Part shown: positions 8,900 through 19,969 of the stretch, piece by piece
How the letters are laid out: each line of letters starts with the position of its first letter
Numbering within the stretch: the stretch's first letter is position 1
DNA from: Nymphaea colorata
Lineage: Eukaryota; Streptophyta; Magnoliopsida; Nymphaeales; Nymphaeaceae
Reading direction: 5' to 3'
NCBI RefSeq assembly: GCF_008831285.2
Contig: NC_045140.1
Span: 1,901,528 to 1,965,527 of the forward strand
DNA length: 64,000 nucleotides
Notes under the pieces: generated by a model
Database searches by the model: none
Told to the model about the DNA's origin: nothing
Seen by the model: the letters and a program-made list of their open reading frames with translations, nothing else
Made by a program: the position numbers and the translations under genes

Positions 8900-11525
8900 G
8901 AAAGAATGAATAGGACCTTCATTAAAGAATAAACAAAGGAAAGATGCTGAAAAAGAAAGGCAGGAACCATATTGTTTTGCTGAAAAGGGATGAAAACTCT
9001 AATCATGTCTCCAATTTCGGACCTATTGCTTGGGGAAACAGTATTTTCAAATTCATTTCTCGATTATGATGTGTCGCATGAAGAATATATTATCTAGAAA
9101 AACTGATGGTTGTCAAGGAACATTTCTATTCACTAGAATCATTCATCATTGTTTTCTCTTGACTCTTGAAACTATTCATTCAATGACTTATTCTTCTAAC
9201 CCTGGTTTATGCGCTAAGATTGATCGCTCTAATGCGTACAATCAGGTCAATTGGGGTTTCTTAGAAGTTCTCTAGATTTTCATCCAGACTAGACAGTTAA
9301 GGTGATGAAATGTGTCAAGACGGCACCCCATTCATTGCTGATCAACGGACGAGAAACTGAATATTTTGATAGTGAAAGGGGTCTTCGTCAAGGCGATCCA
9401 CGCTCTCCTTATCTCTTCTTGATTATGTGGACATTTTTTACAGGAAGCTTATGTTTGTTGTAGTAAACCAACCAAATTCCAGTTCTTGGTAAACAACTTC
9501 AATGCGTTCCAGCAATAATGTATGCTGATGATTTACTAGTTTTTGTCAAAGCTTCAAAAAATAGCATAAAAGGGTTGCAAGAGGTATTTCCTGTTATGAA
9601 GCAGGGTGCTGGTATGTAGATATACATAAAAATCCTGTTATTATCCTTTCAATATGACTGACAGATCCTGCAATTTGGTTGAAAGATTTTCAGGTTGGAC
9701 TCATTCCCACAAAATAGTTGGATTGCCTCTTACGCCAGACCAACTGCCTGCTTCTATTTGGGATGAAATTCTATTAAAGGTCCAAAAGGATGGAAAACTA
9801 GATTGTTATCCTTTGCAGGTAGGTTGTGTCTTATCAAAGCTGTCCTTTATGCTGTCCCTGTTTGCTGGTTAACTGTTCTTAAAGGCCCTAAACCTGTGGT
9901 TAAGAGTTTGGAGGATATATTTGCCAAATTTTTATGGGGAGAAGTGGAAGGAAGTCGTAAACACCACTTGATATCTTGGAAGTTTATCTCGTTACCCGCG
10001 AAGGAGGGTGGACTTGGTTTAAAGAAAATCCAAGAAATAAATAATGCAAATTTGAGCTTTCTTGCGTGTAAGGTTCTTACTTGCAACAATCCTTGGGCTA
10101 TTTCTGCAGAACCAACTACCTTAGTCAATCTAGCATGTGGAAATGTGAATATGGAGCCAAATATTCTCCTACTTGGAAAGGAATAATCCAGGCATGGACA
10201 GGGATTAAAGATGGCATCTGTTGGAAAGTTCTAGATGGCTCCTTTACAAAATTTTGGTCTGATCCGTGGTTGGGAACTCCTTTGGTTGACCGGATGGATG
10301 CTGAATTTTATAGCAGAATGGTGACAGAGAAAGTCCTAATTATTAGTGATCTAACAAGGCAGTAGGCAAGCTTGGTCCTCCCATGACTTTCTTTTGGACA
10401 GGCTTCCTAATTTGGAAAGAGAGAAGATGTATTTCATCAGGAAAACAAATTTGGCAGAAAAATAAAATTAAAAGTGCTGCTAATTGGCTCAGCGAAATAT
10501 GGACTTCAAATGCAATCAACGAGCAACTTGGTTTACTTATGTGGGCAGTTTTGGAAGATTCCTAACTGATGTTAGACTGCAGCGATTGGGGACTGATTTG
10601 GCTTCTCAGTGCAGTTTGTGTAAAGTTGCTGTTGAGGGCCAAGGACATTTAGCATTCGGTCTCATGTTCTCTCCTGGTTTGGGAGGAGGAAGTTTCCATC
10701 AACAGATTTCTATTCTGTTTTTATGTGGTGGACAAAACGAAGATTCTGTGGTAAAGAATGGAAAAGATGTTGGATGCTTTGCTTTAACATTATAATTTGG
10801 AACACTTGGAGCTTTCGAAACAAAGCTATTCACAAGGAGAGCGTTAGATCCATTGATCAGGCCAAAAAGGAAGTTTGGCTGGCCTGTTTAGAGGTCATCC
10901 TTCCAATGAAGGATGCTGGGAGACAGGCTCCCCACCACGAAATTGGTCCAATTAGATTTTGAGTTCAATTCGTCCATGGCTAAAGACAAAAAATTTTAGC
11001 CCGGCTTGGCTTCATCTTGCAAGTAGTGGTTGGCTGGTTGAAATAGTTTTTTTCGTTATTCAACAAAACATATTATGTGCTTGCATCATTTGGATGGACA
11101 ACTAATTACAATGGAAACAAGGAGTTTGCTCCTCAAACAACTTGATTTTTATGGAGACACCTTTTGCTAGAACAAGCAATGTCTATGATTCCCTGCTCGG
11201 CTTCTTCCATCCAAGTTAGATCTAATAATTGCAAATGGAAGAGATGGCCGTGTGATGACATATTCAGGTCTACTATGGCCCTACATGGTTATTCCTATCT
11301 AGCTAGACATATTGGTCACATTCAAACGGAGGATATTGTCTTTTAGAGTCTATTTCTGTTCTAGCTAATGGCTATATATAAATAGGTTCTTGTTCTTTCC
11401 TCCTGATTGAGAGGTTCTCTTTCCTGTTAGGCATTCGTTTCATTCTTTTCCTGTTTTTTTGTATTCTTTCTTCATTCTAATGAACGGATGGGGTCTCCCC
11501 TGCCCGCTTGCAGCGAAAAAAAGAA
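8900..11525 (+). mobile_element. LINE (L1-type) non-LTR retrotransposon, 5'-truncated and mutated
   Basis: Broken reading frames give reverse-transcriptase landmarks in order: about 9005-9060 'NFGPIAWGNSIFKFISR' (usual DFRPISL..), 9213-9275 AKIDRSNAYNQVNWGFLEVL (usual KIDLSKAYDRVNW), the catalytic YADD at 9521-9532, the thumb-like AGRLCLIKAVLYAVPVCW near 9808-9860, and a C-terminal zinc-finger-like block (LASQCSLCKVAVEGQGHLAF) near 10590-10660. Numerous stops and frameshifts make it dead. The 3' end is taken at the pyrimidine-rich stretch and A-rich tail near 11450-11525. Absence from the second PPR interval suggests insertion after the duplication or loss from the other copy. Confidence 0.85.
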
Positions 11526-13090
11526 TTAAACAAAGGCTGTAAAACGACCTCACTCACTAGAATAATGTACAAGGGAGCTACGTATAAAAGAGTAAGAGGC
11601 TGTTGGAGGACGCAACAACTAGAAAAGTAGCCGCTGGGGACTCCAACGTCTTCTACCAAAAAATAAATAAAATAAAGAAACAGAAATATGAATAAGAACT
11701 ATGCACAAGTTTACAACAGATTATATATATATATTTATACGTTCATACATAAACTCATATATGCAAGACATGAATACAGTTTATGCAGATATACACACAT
11801 ACATCGGACATATACAAGCGCTTACCAAGTCATTTCTAACTTTGTCAGGTGCCCCACCCGACACGTTTTTTATGGCATTGACTCGTTCGATGCCCACGGT
11901 TCCAAGAAATGATGCAATCTTGTCGAAGTTAAGTACAGGCGATTCCTCATCTTAAAAGCCAGGAGGGCCGTTAACTCAATCAAAAGTCAGAGCCCAATCT
12001 CTGGTTCAGTATCTGATCTTCTCTGTTCAGAATTCACTCGTGTTAATTTCCTGTAATCGTGGGCTCACTTGTCATGGTGCACAGAAAAGCGACAACTACA
12101 GGCTTTTAAGCTTACTTTGCAAGAACAATTCCCATTATAAACATTTCAATGTCACCATTCAACCAATGGTGCACGTACATGACGAGATGCGAAACAGCCA
12201 GTAGACACATGGAAAACAGGGATATAGACCACCACTGAAACCACTAATAGACTTCTTCAATACGTATAACCCACCATCTTTCTTTGCATCAATCTCTATC
12301 TTCCATCTTCTCAAGTGGTTTATGTGCTTCTGATTTGCATGCTACACTGAACACTGCATATAGGCACCCACTCCCAAACCCAAAAATTATTCTTGTAAGA
12401 AGAGGATTCTAGTTAGTGTAAAAGGGAAGGGAAATTTGTAATTCATATTCTAGTTAGTGTATAGGCACTCATTTCCTAGACCAAACACATCACTTTTCTA
12501 GCAAAGAGAAAAAACAGACTCTGAATCCAACGAAACTGAAGCACCAAAATAAATAAATAAATAAATAAAATTCTGATTTTGCAACCAAATAAAGCCTCAA
12601 AGGCGTTCTGTAGCTTCAGGATATCTCATGTTGTAAAGCAAGGGGAATATCTCAGAGAAAGTAAACGGACCTCAAGGCCGACCTTTTCCCCTGAAATGTC
12701 AGTCATTCTAGTCGTAGAAAAGGTAAAGATTTTCAGCTGACATTCACTCTGAAAAAAGTTCAGGCATATAAACATGGAAATTTTAGGCCGATCACAACAC
12801 TTGCACGCAGCGACAGCTAATTGCAACCAACCAACATCATCCAGAGTGACGTAGGTGTTCCCCTTGGCACGTTTCTGCAGCATGGACCATGAAATGAGTT
12901 GCATCAAGTAGTTATTAATGATGTCGGTGCACTTAACCGATTAGCCTTCCCAGGTTCTAGTTTGTTTGTTTCTCAAGTTCCTTAATAGTAGACAATGTAA
13001 TGAGAATGCCCATCAAAAACCCTTCCAGACGATGAAGCAACAACTAATCCATCTTATGTACATACAGTACTTTTGGTAACAACCATGCAT
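11526..13090. other. 3' flank of PPR2
   Basis: No gene seen. An (AAAT)n tract lies near 12548-12568. From about 12840 to 13090 it is related to 26110-26301 (3' flank of PPR4); for example 'cagacgatga.gcaacaact' and 'catttatgat.aacacacattg' variants, in the same orientation relative to the genes. Confidence 0.6.
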
Positions 13091-15292
13091 TTATGATGAA
13101 CACACATTGTCCATCTCAGCTATGCCACGAAGAAAATCAATAATTTGATCAGCGCTCGTGCTTTTGTGGAGTCCACTAAACAATCCATTAAAAGTTACTG
13201 TGTCTGGTTTTATTCCTCGGATCAACATCTCACTGATTAATGCCTTTGCATCTTCATACCGCCCATGACGGCAAAAATTGTGAATAAAAATATTAAAAGT
13301 GATGACACTAGGACAAAGACCTTTCCCTACCATCTCTTCATATACTATCCAAGCTTCATCCAAAAGGCCTTCTTTACATAAAGCATCAATAAACACGTTG
13401 CATGTAACTACATCGATACTGGTTCCCCTTAGTACCATTTCATTCATCAAAACCTTAGCATCATTAATCTTGCCTATCTTACAAAGTCCATCTATAAGGG
13501 AATTATATATGACCACGTTAGGTTCATAACCGATGCACAACATGTATCTATAGATAGATACTGCTTCCTCCACCCTATTAGACTTGCATAAACCACTTAC
13601 AAGGATGCCGTAAGTCCGAATGTCCAAGCAGTTTCCGCTCTTGAGAAGGTAAGTGACTAACCGCATTGCTTCATTCATTCTCCCTCCTTTGAAAAGACAA
13701 TCCATGATAATGTTGTAAGTATACACATCGGGAAGTTCACCTACCTCAAACATAAAACTCACAACATCAAGTGCATTGTTTACTCTTCCATTCTTACAGT
13801 ACCCAGAAACGATGCTAGCAAATGTGACACCATTAGGTCTAATTCGCTGGTTCAACATGTTATTAAGCATTTCTCTTGCTTCTTGCCATCGTCCTTCTAT
13901 GCAGAATCTGTTGATCAAGATAGTGAAGATAACTGTATCTGGGAACATACCATTTTCATTCATCTCCTTATAGACTTCCATGGCTCTATCAAGAAAACCT
14001 TCCTTGCAAAGGCTATCAAGGATCATCCTGTACGTAACCAAATTGGGTCTAATGCCCACCATGTTCATTTCATGTAACAAATCATTAGCCAGATCAAAAC
14101 GGCCTGCTTTAAAAAATCCATCAATAAGACCGTTATAGATAAACACATCAGGCAGGTAGCTTTCCGCTTGCATAGAACGATACCATGCTATGGCTTCATC
14201 TATTCCACCAGCCTTAGATAAACCTCTTATATCCATTCCACCTTTTTTAGCTAGCTTTCCTATAATTGGTGCAAATGTATATCCATTAGGAGACTCACCC
14301 ATTTTAAACATCAAACCAAAAAATTGAGTGGCTTCATTTATCATTCCATGTTCAGTAAAACCATGAACAAGTGCATTGAATGTTACAACATTTGGTCTGA
14401 TTCCTGAATCTAACATCTTATTAAACAACGATTTTGCTTCTTGCCATTGCCCAGCAATGCAGAGTCTGTGAATCAAACTGGTGAAAGTTACAACATCAGG
14501 GCAAATTCCCTTTACATTCATCTCTTTGTAGAGTTCATAAGCCTCATCCACAAGCCCTTCCTTACAAAGACCATCTATAACTGTAGTGTAGGTAACTAGA
14601 TTTGCGACAATATCTCTGACAGCCATCTCTCGTAACAGAGATCTTGCATCCCCAAGCCTACCCATTTTACAAGCTCCATCTATGAGACAATTGTAAGTAG
14701 ACACGTTAGGATCACAACCCACAGCACACATGGAAGCCTGCAACTGTAAAGCTTCATCCAGCCTGCCTGACTTAATCAGACCATCAATCAGCGTGTTGAA
14801 AGTGATAGCACAGGGTGAGAACCCGGTCTTCAGAATACCACCAAGCACTGCAAATGCAGATTCAATCTGGCGAACTTTACAGAAGCAATTGAGCAAGATA
14901 TTGAAAGTAACTAAATTAGGAGATATCCCAGAGTTGACCATTTTAAAGTAGACCGAGAACCCATCTTCGTACCTGCCCCTTCTCACAAGAACACTCAGCA
15001 AACGAGTGCATAAAATTACTGACGGCTTATGGACACGACAAAATCGCATATCGTCAAAAGCAGCCAATGCCTTCTCGATCTCATTATGGCTAGAACTATT
15101 GTCCAAAGTTTGCAGAACCTCATAGTTTAGTTTATGGACTTTGCTTAAACAATTAAGATGACCAGATAGTGATCGTGTAAGGAATGGATCAGCAGGCAAG
15201 TGTTTCTTATGGATGACACTATTTGTGCCTCTGCTGGCAAGTTTCAATCCTACTGAAGCTGATAATGAACGGGCAGTAAAAAGGCGGTACAT
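13091..15292 (-). CDS. PPR2: P-class PPR protein with damaged 5' end
   Basis: An open frame of 733 residues, most similar to PPR4. Motifs begin near residue 87. Relative to PPR1 and PPR3 it lacks 24 residues, fusing the first half of motif 8 to the second half of motif 9 into a 46-residue unit; PPR4 has the same deletion. The ancestral start is changed from ATG to CTG (15347-15349), and that frame hits TAG at 15293-15295, so translation would have to begin at the next ATG, losing about 19 residues of the targeting region. Code pairs: TN, NC, NN, NN, TD, TN, NN, hybrid AD, NN, RD, TN, AD, ND, GN, ND, NS, ND. The conserved leader seen at PPR1, PPR3 and PPR4 is not visible upstream. It is either a functional gene with a shortened presequence or a young pseudogene whose body has not yet decayed. 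Confidence 0.8.
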   Translation of the reverse strand: MYRLFTARSLSASVGLKLASRGTNSVIHKKHLPADPFLTRSLSGHLNCLSKVHKLNYEVLQTLDNSSSHNEIEKALAAFDDMRFCRVHKPSVILCTRLLSVLVRRGRYEDGFSVYFKMVNSGISPNLVTFNILLNCFCKVRQIESAFAVLGGILKTGFSPCAITFNTLIDGLIKSGRLDEALQLQASMCAVGCDPNVSTYNCLIDGACKMGRLGDARSLLREMAVRDIVANLVTYTTVIDGLCKEGLVDEAYELYKEMNVKGICPDVVTFTSLIHRLCIAGQWQEAKSLFNKMLDSGIRPNVVTFNALVHGFTEHGMINEATQFFGLMFKMGESPNGYTFAPIIGKLAKKGGMDIRGLSKAGGIDEAIAWYRSMQAESYLPDVFIYNGLIDGFFKAGRFDLANDLLHEMNMVGIRPNLVTYRMILDSLCKEGFLDRAMEVYKEMNENGMFPDTVIFTILINRFCIEGRWQEAREMLNNMLNQRIRPNGVTFASIVSGYCKNGRVNNALDVVSFMFEVGELPDVYTYNIIMDCLFKGGRMNEAMRLVTYLLKSGNCLDIRTYGILVSGLCKSNRVEEAVSIYRYMLCIGYEPNVVIYNSLIDGLCKIGKINDAKVLMNEMVLRGTSIDVVTCNVFIDALCKEGLLDEAWIVYEEMVGKGLCPSVITFNIFIHNFCRHGRYEDAKALISEMLIRGIKPDTVTFNGLFSGLHKSTSADQIIDFLRGIAEMDNVCSS

Positions 15293-15383
15293 CTAAGATG
15301 ACAGAAGCAATGATGATACAGATGTGAAAACAGAAGTCAATCTCACCAGTTGCTGCCTTGCTGGAGATTTCATACATGGGCAT
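15219..15383 (-). promoter_or_regulatory. Extended upstream ORF overlapping PPR2
   Basis: The counterpart of the short upstream ORF in the sister genes begins with MPMYEISSKA but has lost its stop. It continues for 54 codons, past the only usable PPR2 ATG (15290-15292), and ends with TAG inside the PPR2 coding region in another frame. Such an overlap would be expected to reduce PPR2 translation. Confidence 0.5.
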
Positions 15384-15911
15384 AGCTCACAAAGTCAAAA
15401 GCTTCCCAACAAATTCACATTGGCTGAACTTGAGTGCAGTTGTCACATAACCAATGATTGAAGTTGGTGACTCAAAACAGCAACTCCCACCTTCACCAGC
15501 ACCCAGTGTGAATCCTGCAACCTGGAGCCCACGTTGATAGGTGCACTTCTTCAACATAATTAAGAAAAGATGTTTACTATTTCATGAAATTGAAGAGGAA
15601 GTTCAATGGAAATGAAAATTTTGGAAAGAACCATCTTAAAATGAGTTATGCTCATATTTCAAGCTTGCAGGATAGAATACTAATTGCAATTGCATTTGGC
15701 TATTGAATAGCAACAAATACAAACAAAACCAGAAATAGACAACTGTAAGTGAAAGGAAATGCTTCTTTTAAGTCAACAGAGTACAAATCACTAGCATCAT
15801 TGTATTTCAGGCTGCATTACATAAGGCAAGATTAACAAGAAAGTGATCACCCTCATGTATGAATAGGCCTTCAGATTATAGTTACCAACAACGGAGAGAA
15901 AAAAAAAAAAA
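15384..15911. other. Spacer between PPR2 and presenilin
   Basis: No gene. The conserved PPR leader with its TATA-like core is absent here, so the duplicated block seems to end close to 15390. Confidence 0.55.
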
Positions 15912-17231
15912 TCAAAACATCATCAACCTTGTTGAAGTACCAACAATAAATGGTTCCATCAGTAAGCGAGTCATAAAGTAGAAGATGACTCCCAATGCTA
16001 TAGAGATAGGAAGAGCAGGCAGAGCATGATGACATATTGATAACAGTATGAGTGTGCAACCAAGGCCACATATGATTGCAATATAGCATGCATACACAGT
16101 CATCAGGTCATACATAGCAGCTCTACCCACAAGAACACTATAGAAAACAAAATCACCAAGGCCCAACTTGATGCCTTGGGACATTGATAACTCACTTATA
16201 CCGTCTTCAATCCTATGGGTCCCCGCCTCCACATCTGTATCATTGTGACTCACCAAAGGTGATTCCTCCTCATCATTCCTCTCAAACTCCATACCAGTTG
16301 ATTCAGTGAGTATATTTCCGAATGTCTGTGCATTCCCATGCACAGTATCTCTGTTTCTAGAAGTATGTCCCTCATATGAAATCATCTGATATTCAGCACT
16401 TTCTGAAGAATGTATCACCCTTGTAGGGCTTCTGGCAGGCTGAAGTTCAACCGCTGGTCTAACTTGAGGACTTGGATTCTCCTCTCTGACTTCTGCTGAT
16501 GCTGAAACACCAGCAACCAAAAGATTCAGTGCAGAGTCCTCACGGCGTGAAACTGTAGGACGAGCCTCATAGACCAGGGCTGGAAGCTCTTCATCCCGAC
16601 TTGAAGCGAGCTCAACTAGAAGCTTCAATGGTCCACCAGGTGCCAAAACAGCAACCAGATCATACAAAGCCAGTGCAACTAAGATCACCCAAGTGGTCCA
16701 CTCAGGGAGCTTGGTAAACCAGGCAGCAACAGTTATTCCCAACACAACCATGTAAATCTGCCGGACAAGAATGGGGACACCACCAGAAAAGACCGAGAGC
16801 ACACCAACAACGGAGAAGTTGTAAAGCAATATAGAGCACGTGATCACATCAAGTGGAATGGAAAAATGCTGAATAATGGATAAGAAAATGGATCCCCCCA
16901 TAGACCCAAGAATGATAAATGTTGAGAAGCGCATGTAATTCTTCAGAAAATTAGTGCAACGATAGTAGTAGAGCAAAACCAAAATAAACGTAACCACTGC
17001 TATCAGTATCACGAAAACCACGGCATTCAAAAGTGCACCTTCAAACTTCTCTGTGTTTGAGTCCGTGGGTTTCTCCAGGTAAACTAGGGTGGCTGCTGAG
17101 CTAATTGGAGATTCTGACCCTTGTGGAACAATGGTGTAAACTAGAAGAACCACGAGAAACATACAAATTGATACCGGCGCCATCACCCCAATAATTTCGA
17201 GGCCCAACTCTTCCAGAATACTCTTCTCCAT
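15912..17231 (-). CDS. Presenilin, catalytic subunit of gamma-secretase
   Basis: An intronless 439-residue polytopic membrane protein. Diagnostic aspartyl-protease signatures are intact: YD (Y190-D191, in ALYDLVAVLAPGG), GLGD (catalytic Asp about residue 360, in KLGLGDFVFYSVL) and PAL (about 405-407, in ALPALPISIALG). Six hydrophobic spans lie before the long polar loop (about residues 205-350, rich in Ser/Glu/Arg), with three after. The family cleaves type I membrane proteins within the bilayer after assembly with nicastrin, APH-1 and PEN-2, in the endomembrane system of plants. The start is the first ATG in frame and opens a normal plant N-terminus (MEKSILEELG). Length and motifs fit an active protease. 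It sits alone between the two PPR pairs and shares nothing with them. Confidence 0.96.
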   Translation of the reverse strand: MEKSILEELGLEIIGVMAPVSICMFLVVLLVYTIVPQGSESPISSAATLVYLEKPTDSNTEKFEGALLNAVVFVILIAVVTFILVLLYYYRCTNFLKNYMRFSTFIILGSMGGSIFLSIIQHFSIPLDVITCSILLYNFSVVGVLSVFSGGVPILVRQIYMVVLGITVAAWFTKLPEWTTWVILVALALYDLVAVLAPGGPLKLLVELASSRDEELPALVYEARPTVSRREDSALNLLVAGVSASAEVREENPSPQVRPAVELQPARSPTRVIHSSESAEYQMISYEGHTSRNRDTVHGNAQTFGNILTESTGMEFERNDEEESPLVSHNDTDVEAGTHRIEDGISELSMSQGIKLGLGDFVFYSVLVGRAAMYDLMTVYACYIAIICGLGCTLILLSICHHALPALPISIALGVIFYFMTRLLMEPFIVGTSTRLMMF

Positions 17232-19279
17232 TATACCAAATCTTGGTCTTTCAGACCCTTAATGCGACAATTCAGAGTCGGAGAAAACAAATTACAAAAG
17301 AATCCCCATTTAGAGTTGCTGTAGAGTTGGTACGCCTTGAAATTTCAGGTTATCAAATGTTAAGCATTCTTTTGAAAACGAATCCCCACTCAGTTCTGTA
17401 GTGTGGGTCTTGAACTACAAAAAATGATTCATCGAGGAAATACGGAAGTAACTCCTCGTTCTCGGTAGGCCTTGCAGAATCTTGAAAGGACATTCATTCA
17501 GAAACAGAAATTTTGGCGCGCCAAGTGTCTTTGGCCGATATAACCTGGGCTAGTTCAAAAACTGAAGACATCAACCTTCGGGCACCATTCCGCATAAATT
17601 GCGACAAGAATATTTTTGAACCACAACAGCGGCACCCAAATATTATCGATCTATGCCCTCCACGCTCATCCTTCATAAGGGTGTTTCAGCAAATTGTTCG
17701 ACAACAGACCTCCCATAGCATGACAAAAGAGGATAATCGCCACAAACAACTATATCATCTAACCAGGGAAAAGGGCAATTCGAGGCGAATTTGTGAAATA
17801 CCTACGTGAAGTGGTGCCTTCGATGACTTTGGTTGATCTTCTGGAGCGGGGGCTTGCAGTTTGCAGGGGCTTCACTCTGTCTTTTTTCTTCCGTTTAGTT
17901 TTACTCGTGTTTTTCCCCTGCCCTTTTCCTTTTTATGCCTGTTGACTATGAGTAACCCGAAACTCCATCATTGGTTTCTGAATAATAACGATGGTAGGCG
18001 CCATTATGGGCATCTAGTGACCGTCTCTGCCTCAAAAATCCACACGATGAATGACATAACTCCACAACAAACCCAAGAAAGTCATCGGAATAGAAATTAA
18101 ATTCATCAACAATGAAAAAGTAGCTGCGTGGGCAATACTTTTAGCTCATGGAATATTTGCATTGGTAAATACGAGGATTCTGCAAGTTGATTATAAGCTC
18201 CTTAATATACTTGGTTCATGATTCACAAGGTATCCCTTCCAAATTTTTTATTAAAGTGAAAGGATTATGTGAACTGATGCTGATAAGTGAATAAAATTTG
18301 ATTGGTAGTATGTATGGCGCTGTATGTAAAATTACTTTTTCCAAAGAGATAAGTTGTATTCTCATTCACTATTTTAAAAAATTAAGTTTGCATTGGAGGA
18401 CTTACAATCAGTTTATATAGTCAAAATATTGGTTTTAAACCCACATGCACATATTTGTAGAGTATCTGAATTAGACTTAGTTGTCAACTATTTGATCAAT
18501 GACTAAAAGGTTTCACGTTTACAAACTGTTTCTTCCATAGTAAAATTATGTGAATCACTTACGCTTTCCTCGAATTTAATTAATAGACATAATATGCCAC
18601 AAACTCTGGGGGCAACTCTTTTGGCTTCCTCCAAGTGTTCCTCTGGCCTAAATTAAAAAATCAAGACGGAGTTATGGACCGATCTAAATGACTAAACCTG
18701 AGCTATGGGAACTACAAAGGCTCTTTCGGAATCATTTGACAGTAAGAACACTTCCTAAGTGTCTTGGGTTCATGGTGTAGAACTAATGCTTTTTTCTAAG
18801 TTAGGGAATTCAATTTTGAGCATAGTCTTCTTCAACAATTTCTAATGGCCGCCGTTCCTGATCTACAAATTTCTTCATGCACTACATTGCGTTGATACAT
18901 CATCATTTGACTCCCACCAACTTAGAGTTAACTTGGCCATTGCTGGGCACATGTGTCCTTTGGGTTGTGTGGCCAAATGTGCTGGAGTAGGTTCGCGTTT
19001 ACCTGCAACAATCTCAAAGATGCATCTCTTTACGATGCTTGTTTTTGCTAGATTGTGACACAATTGAGCTATCCCAATCAAGGCACTTATATTTTTTAAT
19101 TAGGTGTGGAGGCAGGTGTAGGCTATATGTAGGCAATTGTCCACACATACCCTATTTTTTTTATTTTTTATTGATATTTTTGAGTATTTTTTCTCATTTA
19201 CATGTTGGTACCCTTTAAAATTTTAAAATGTTACATCTTGTTACCTAGGATTTTATGATTCCGCCCTACTTCTCCATTC
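17232..19279. other. Presenilin upstream region and intergenic DNA
   Basis: About 2 kb without a supportable gene. The first few hundred bases presumably hold the presenilin promoter and 5' UTR, but I cannot assign a TATA box. Small open frames at 17513-17809 and 17861-18100 have no recognisable similarity. The remainder is AT-rich. Confidence 0.5.
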
Positions 19280-19660
19280 CTATACAAACACAAGGACTCA
19301 TGTGAAGCCCAACATATACAAACACATGCACCAAGATGTGAAACAAAAGGATTCAAACGTGAAGCAAGCCTCGTCACAAAAGATCAAAGAGAATAAGACG
19401 AAAATGATCAGATGATGATGAAAGCAAGCTGAAGAAGCAAGTTGATAAAAAAAAAATACAAATTAAAAAGCCAAAAAAATTAAAAAAGAAGAAAGATGAT
19501 ATATAAGAAATGAACCAACAAAAGTACCGAAAAAAGTCGAGCTCAAAGCAAATACAAAACTAGCAAAATAGATGTTTAAGAGTAGCATCAATATCATCAT
19601 TCAAGAAACTACACAATCAACTCAGTCACTTGAACGTCTTCAACCATCACAACGTAATCA
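19280..19660 (+). repeat. Right copy of duplicated non-coding block
   Basis: Counterpart of 1950-2330, in the same orientation and again upstream of a plus-strand PPR gene. Differences are many small indels plus an insertion near 19305-19345, implying an old duplication. Confidence 0.75.
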
Positions 19661-19969
19661 ACAAAGTTCTGGGAAAGTAGATCGAATCTCCATCTAGATC
19701 ATGAATTAGACACACACAAACAACATGAACGAATGCCAAAAAAGAGAAAAAAATGTAATGATCATCGAGCATCATCATGCTCATAAAAAACAACATATGC
19801 AAGCAACCATTTTCTATCAATTAGTTTTACGAAAGGGAACAATTTAATAAACAAAAGCAGATGTAAGCCTAAGAAAGTTGGAGGAGAAAGTGATCGGCGC
19901 GCATGGGGAAGTGAAGGCGGCGTCGGAGGAGGAGCCGGCGTGGAGAATGAGAGGCACCAGAATGGACCA

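Noticed and set aside
15293-15349. Translation of PPR2 from the CTG at the ancestral start position
   Set aside because: That frame meets TAG after 18 codons, so it cannot give the long protein.
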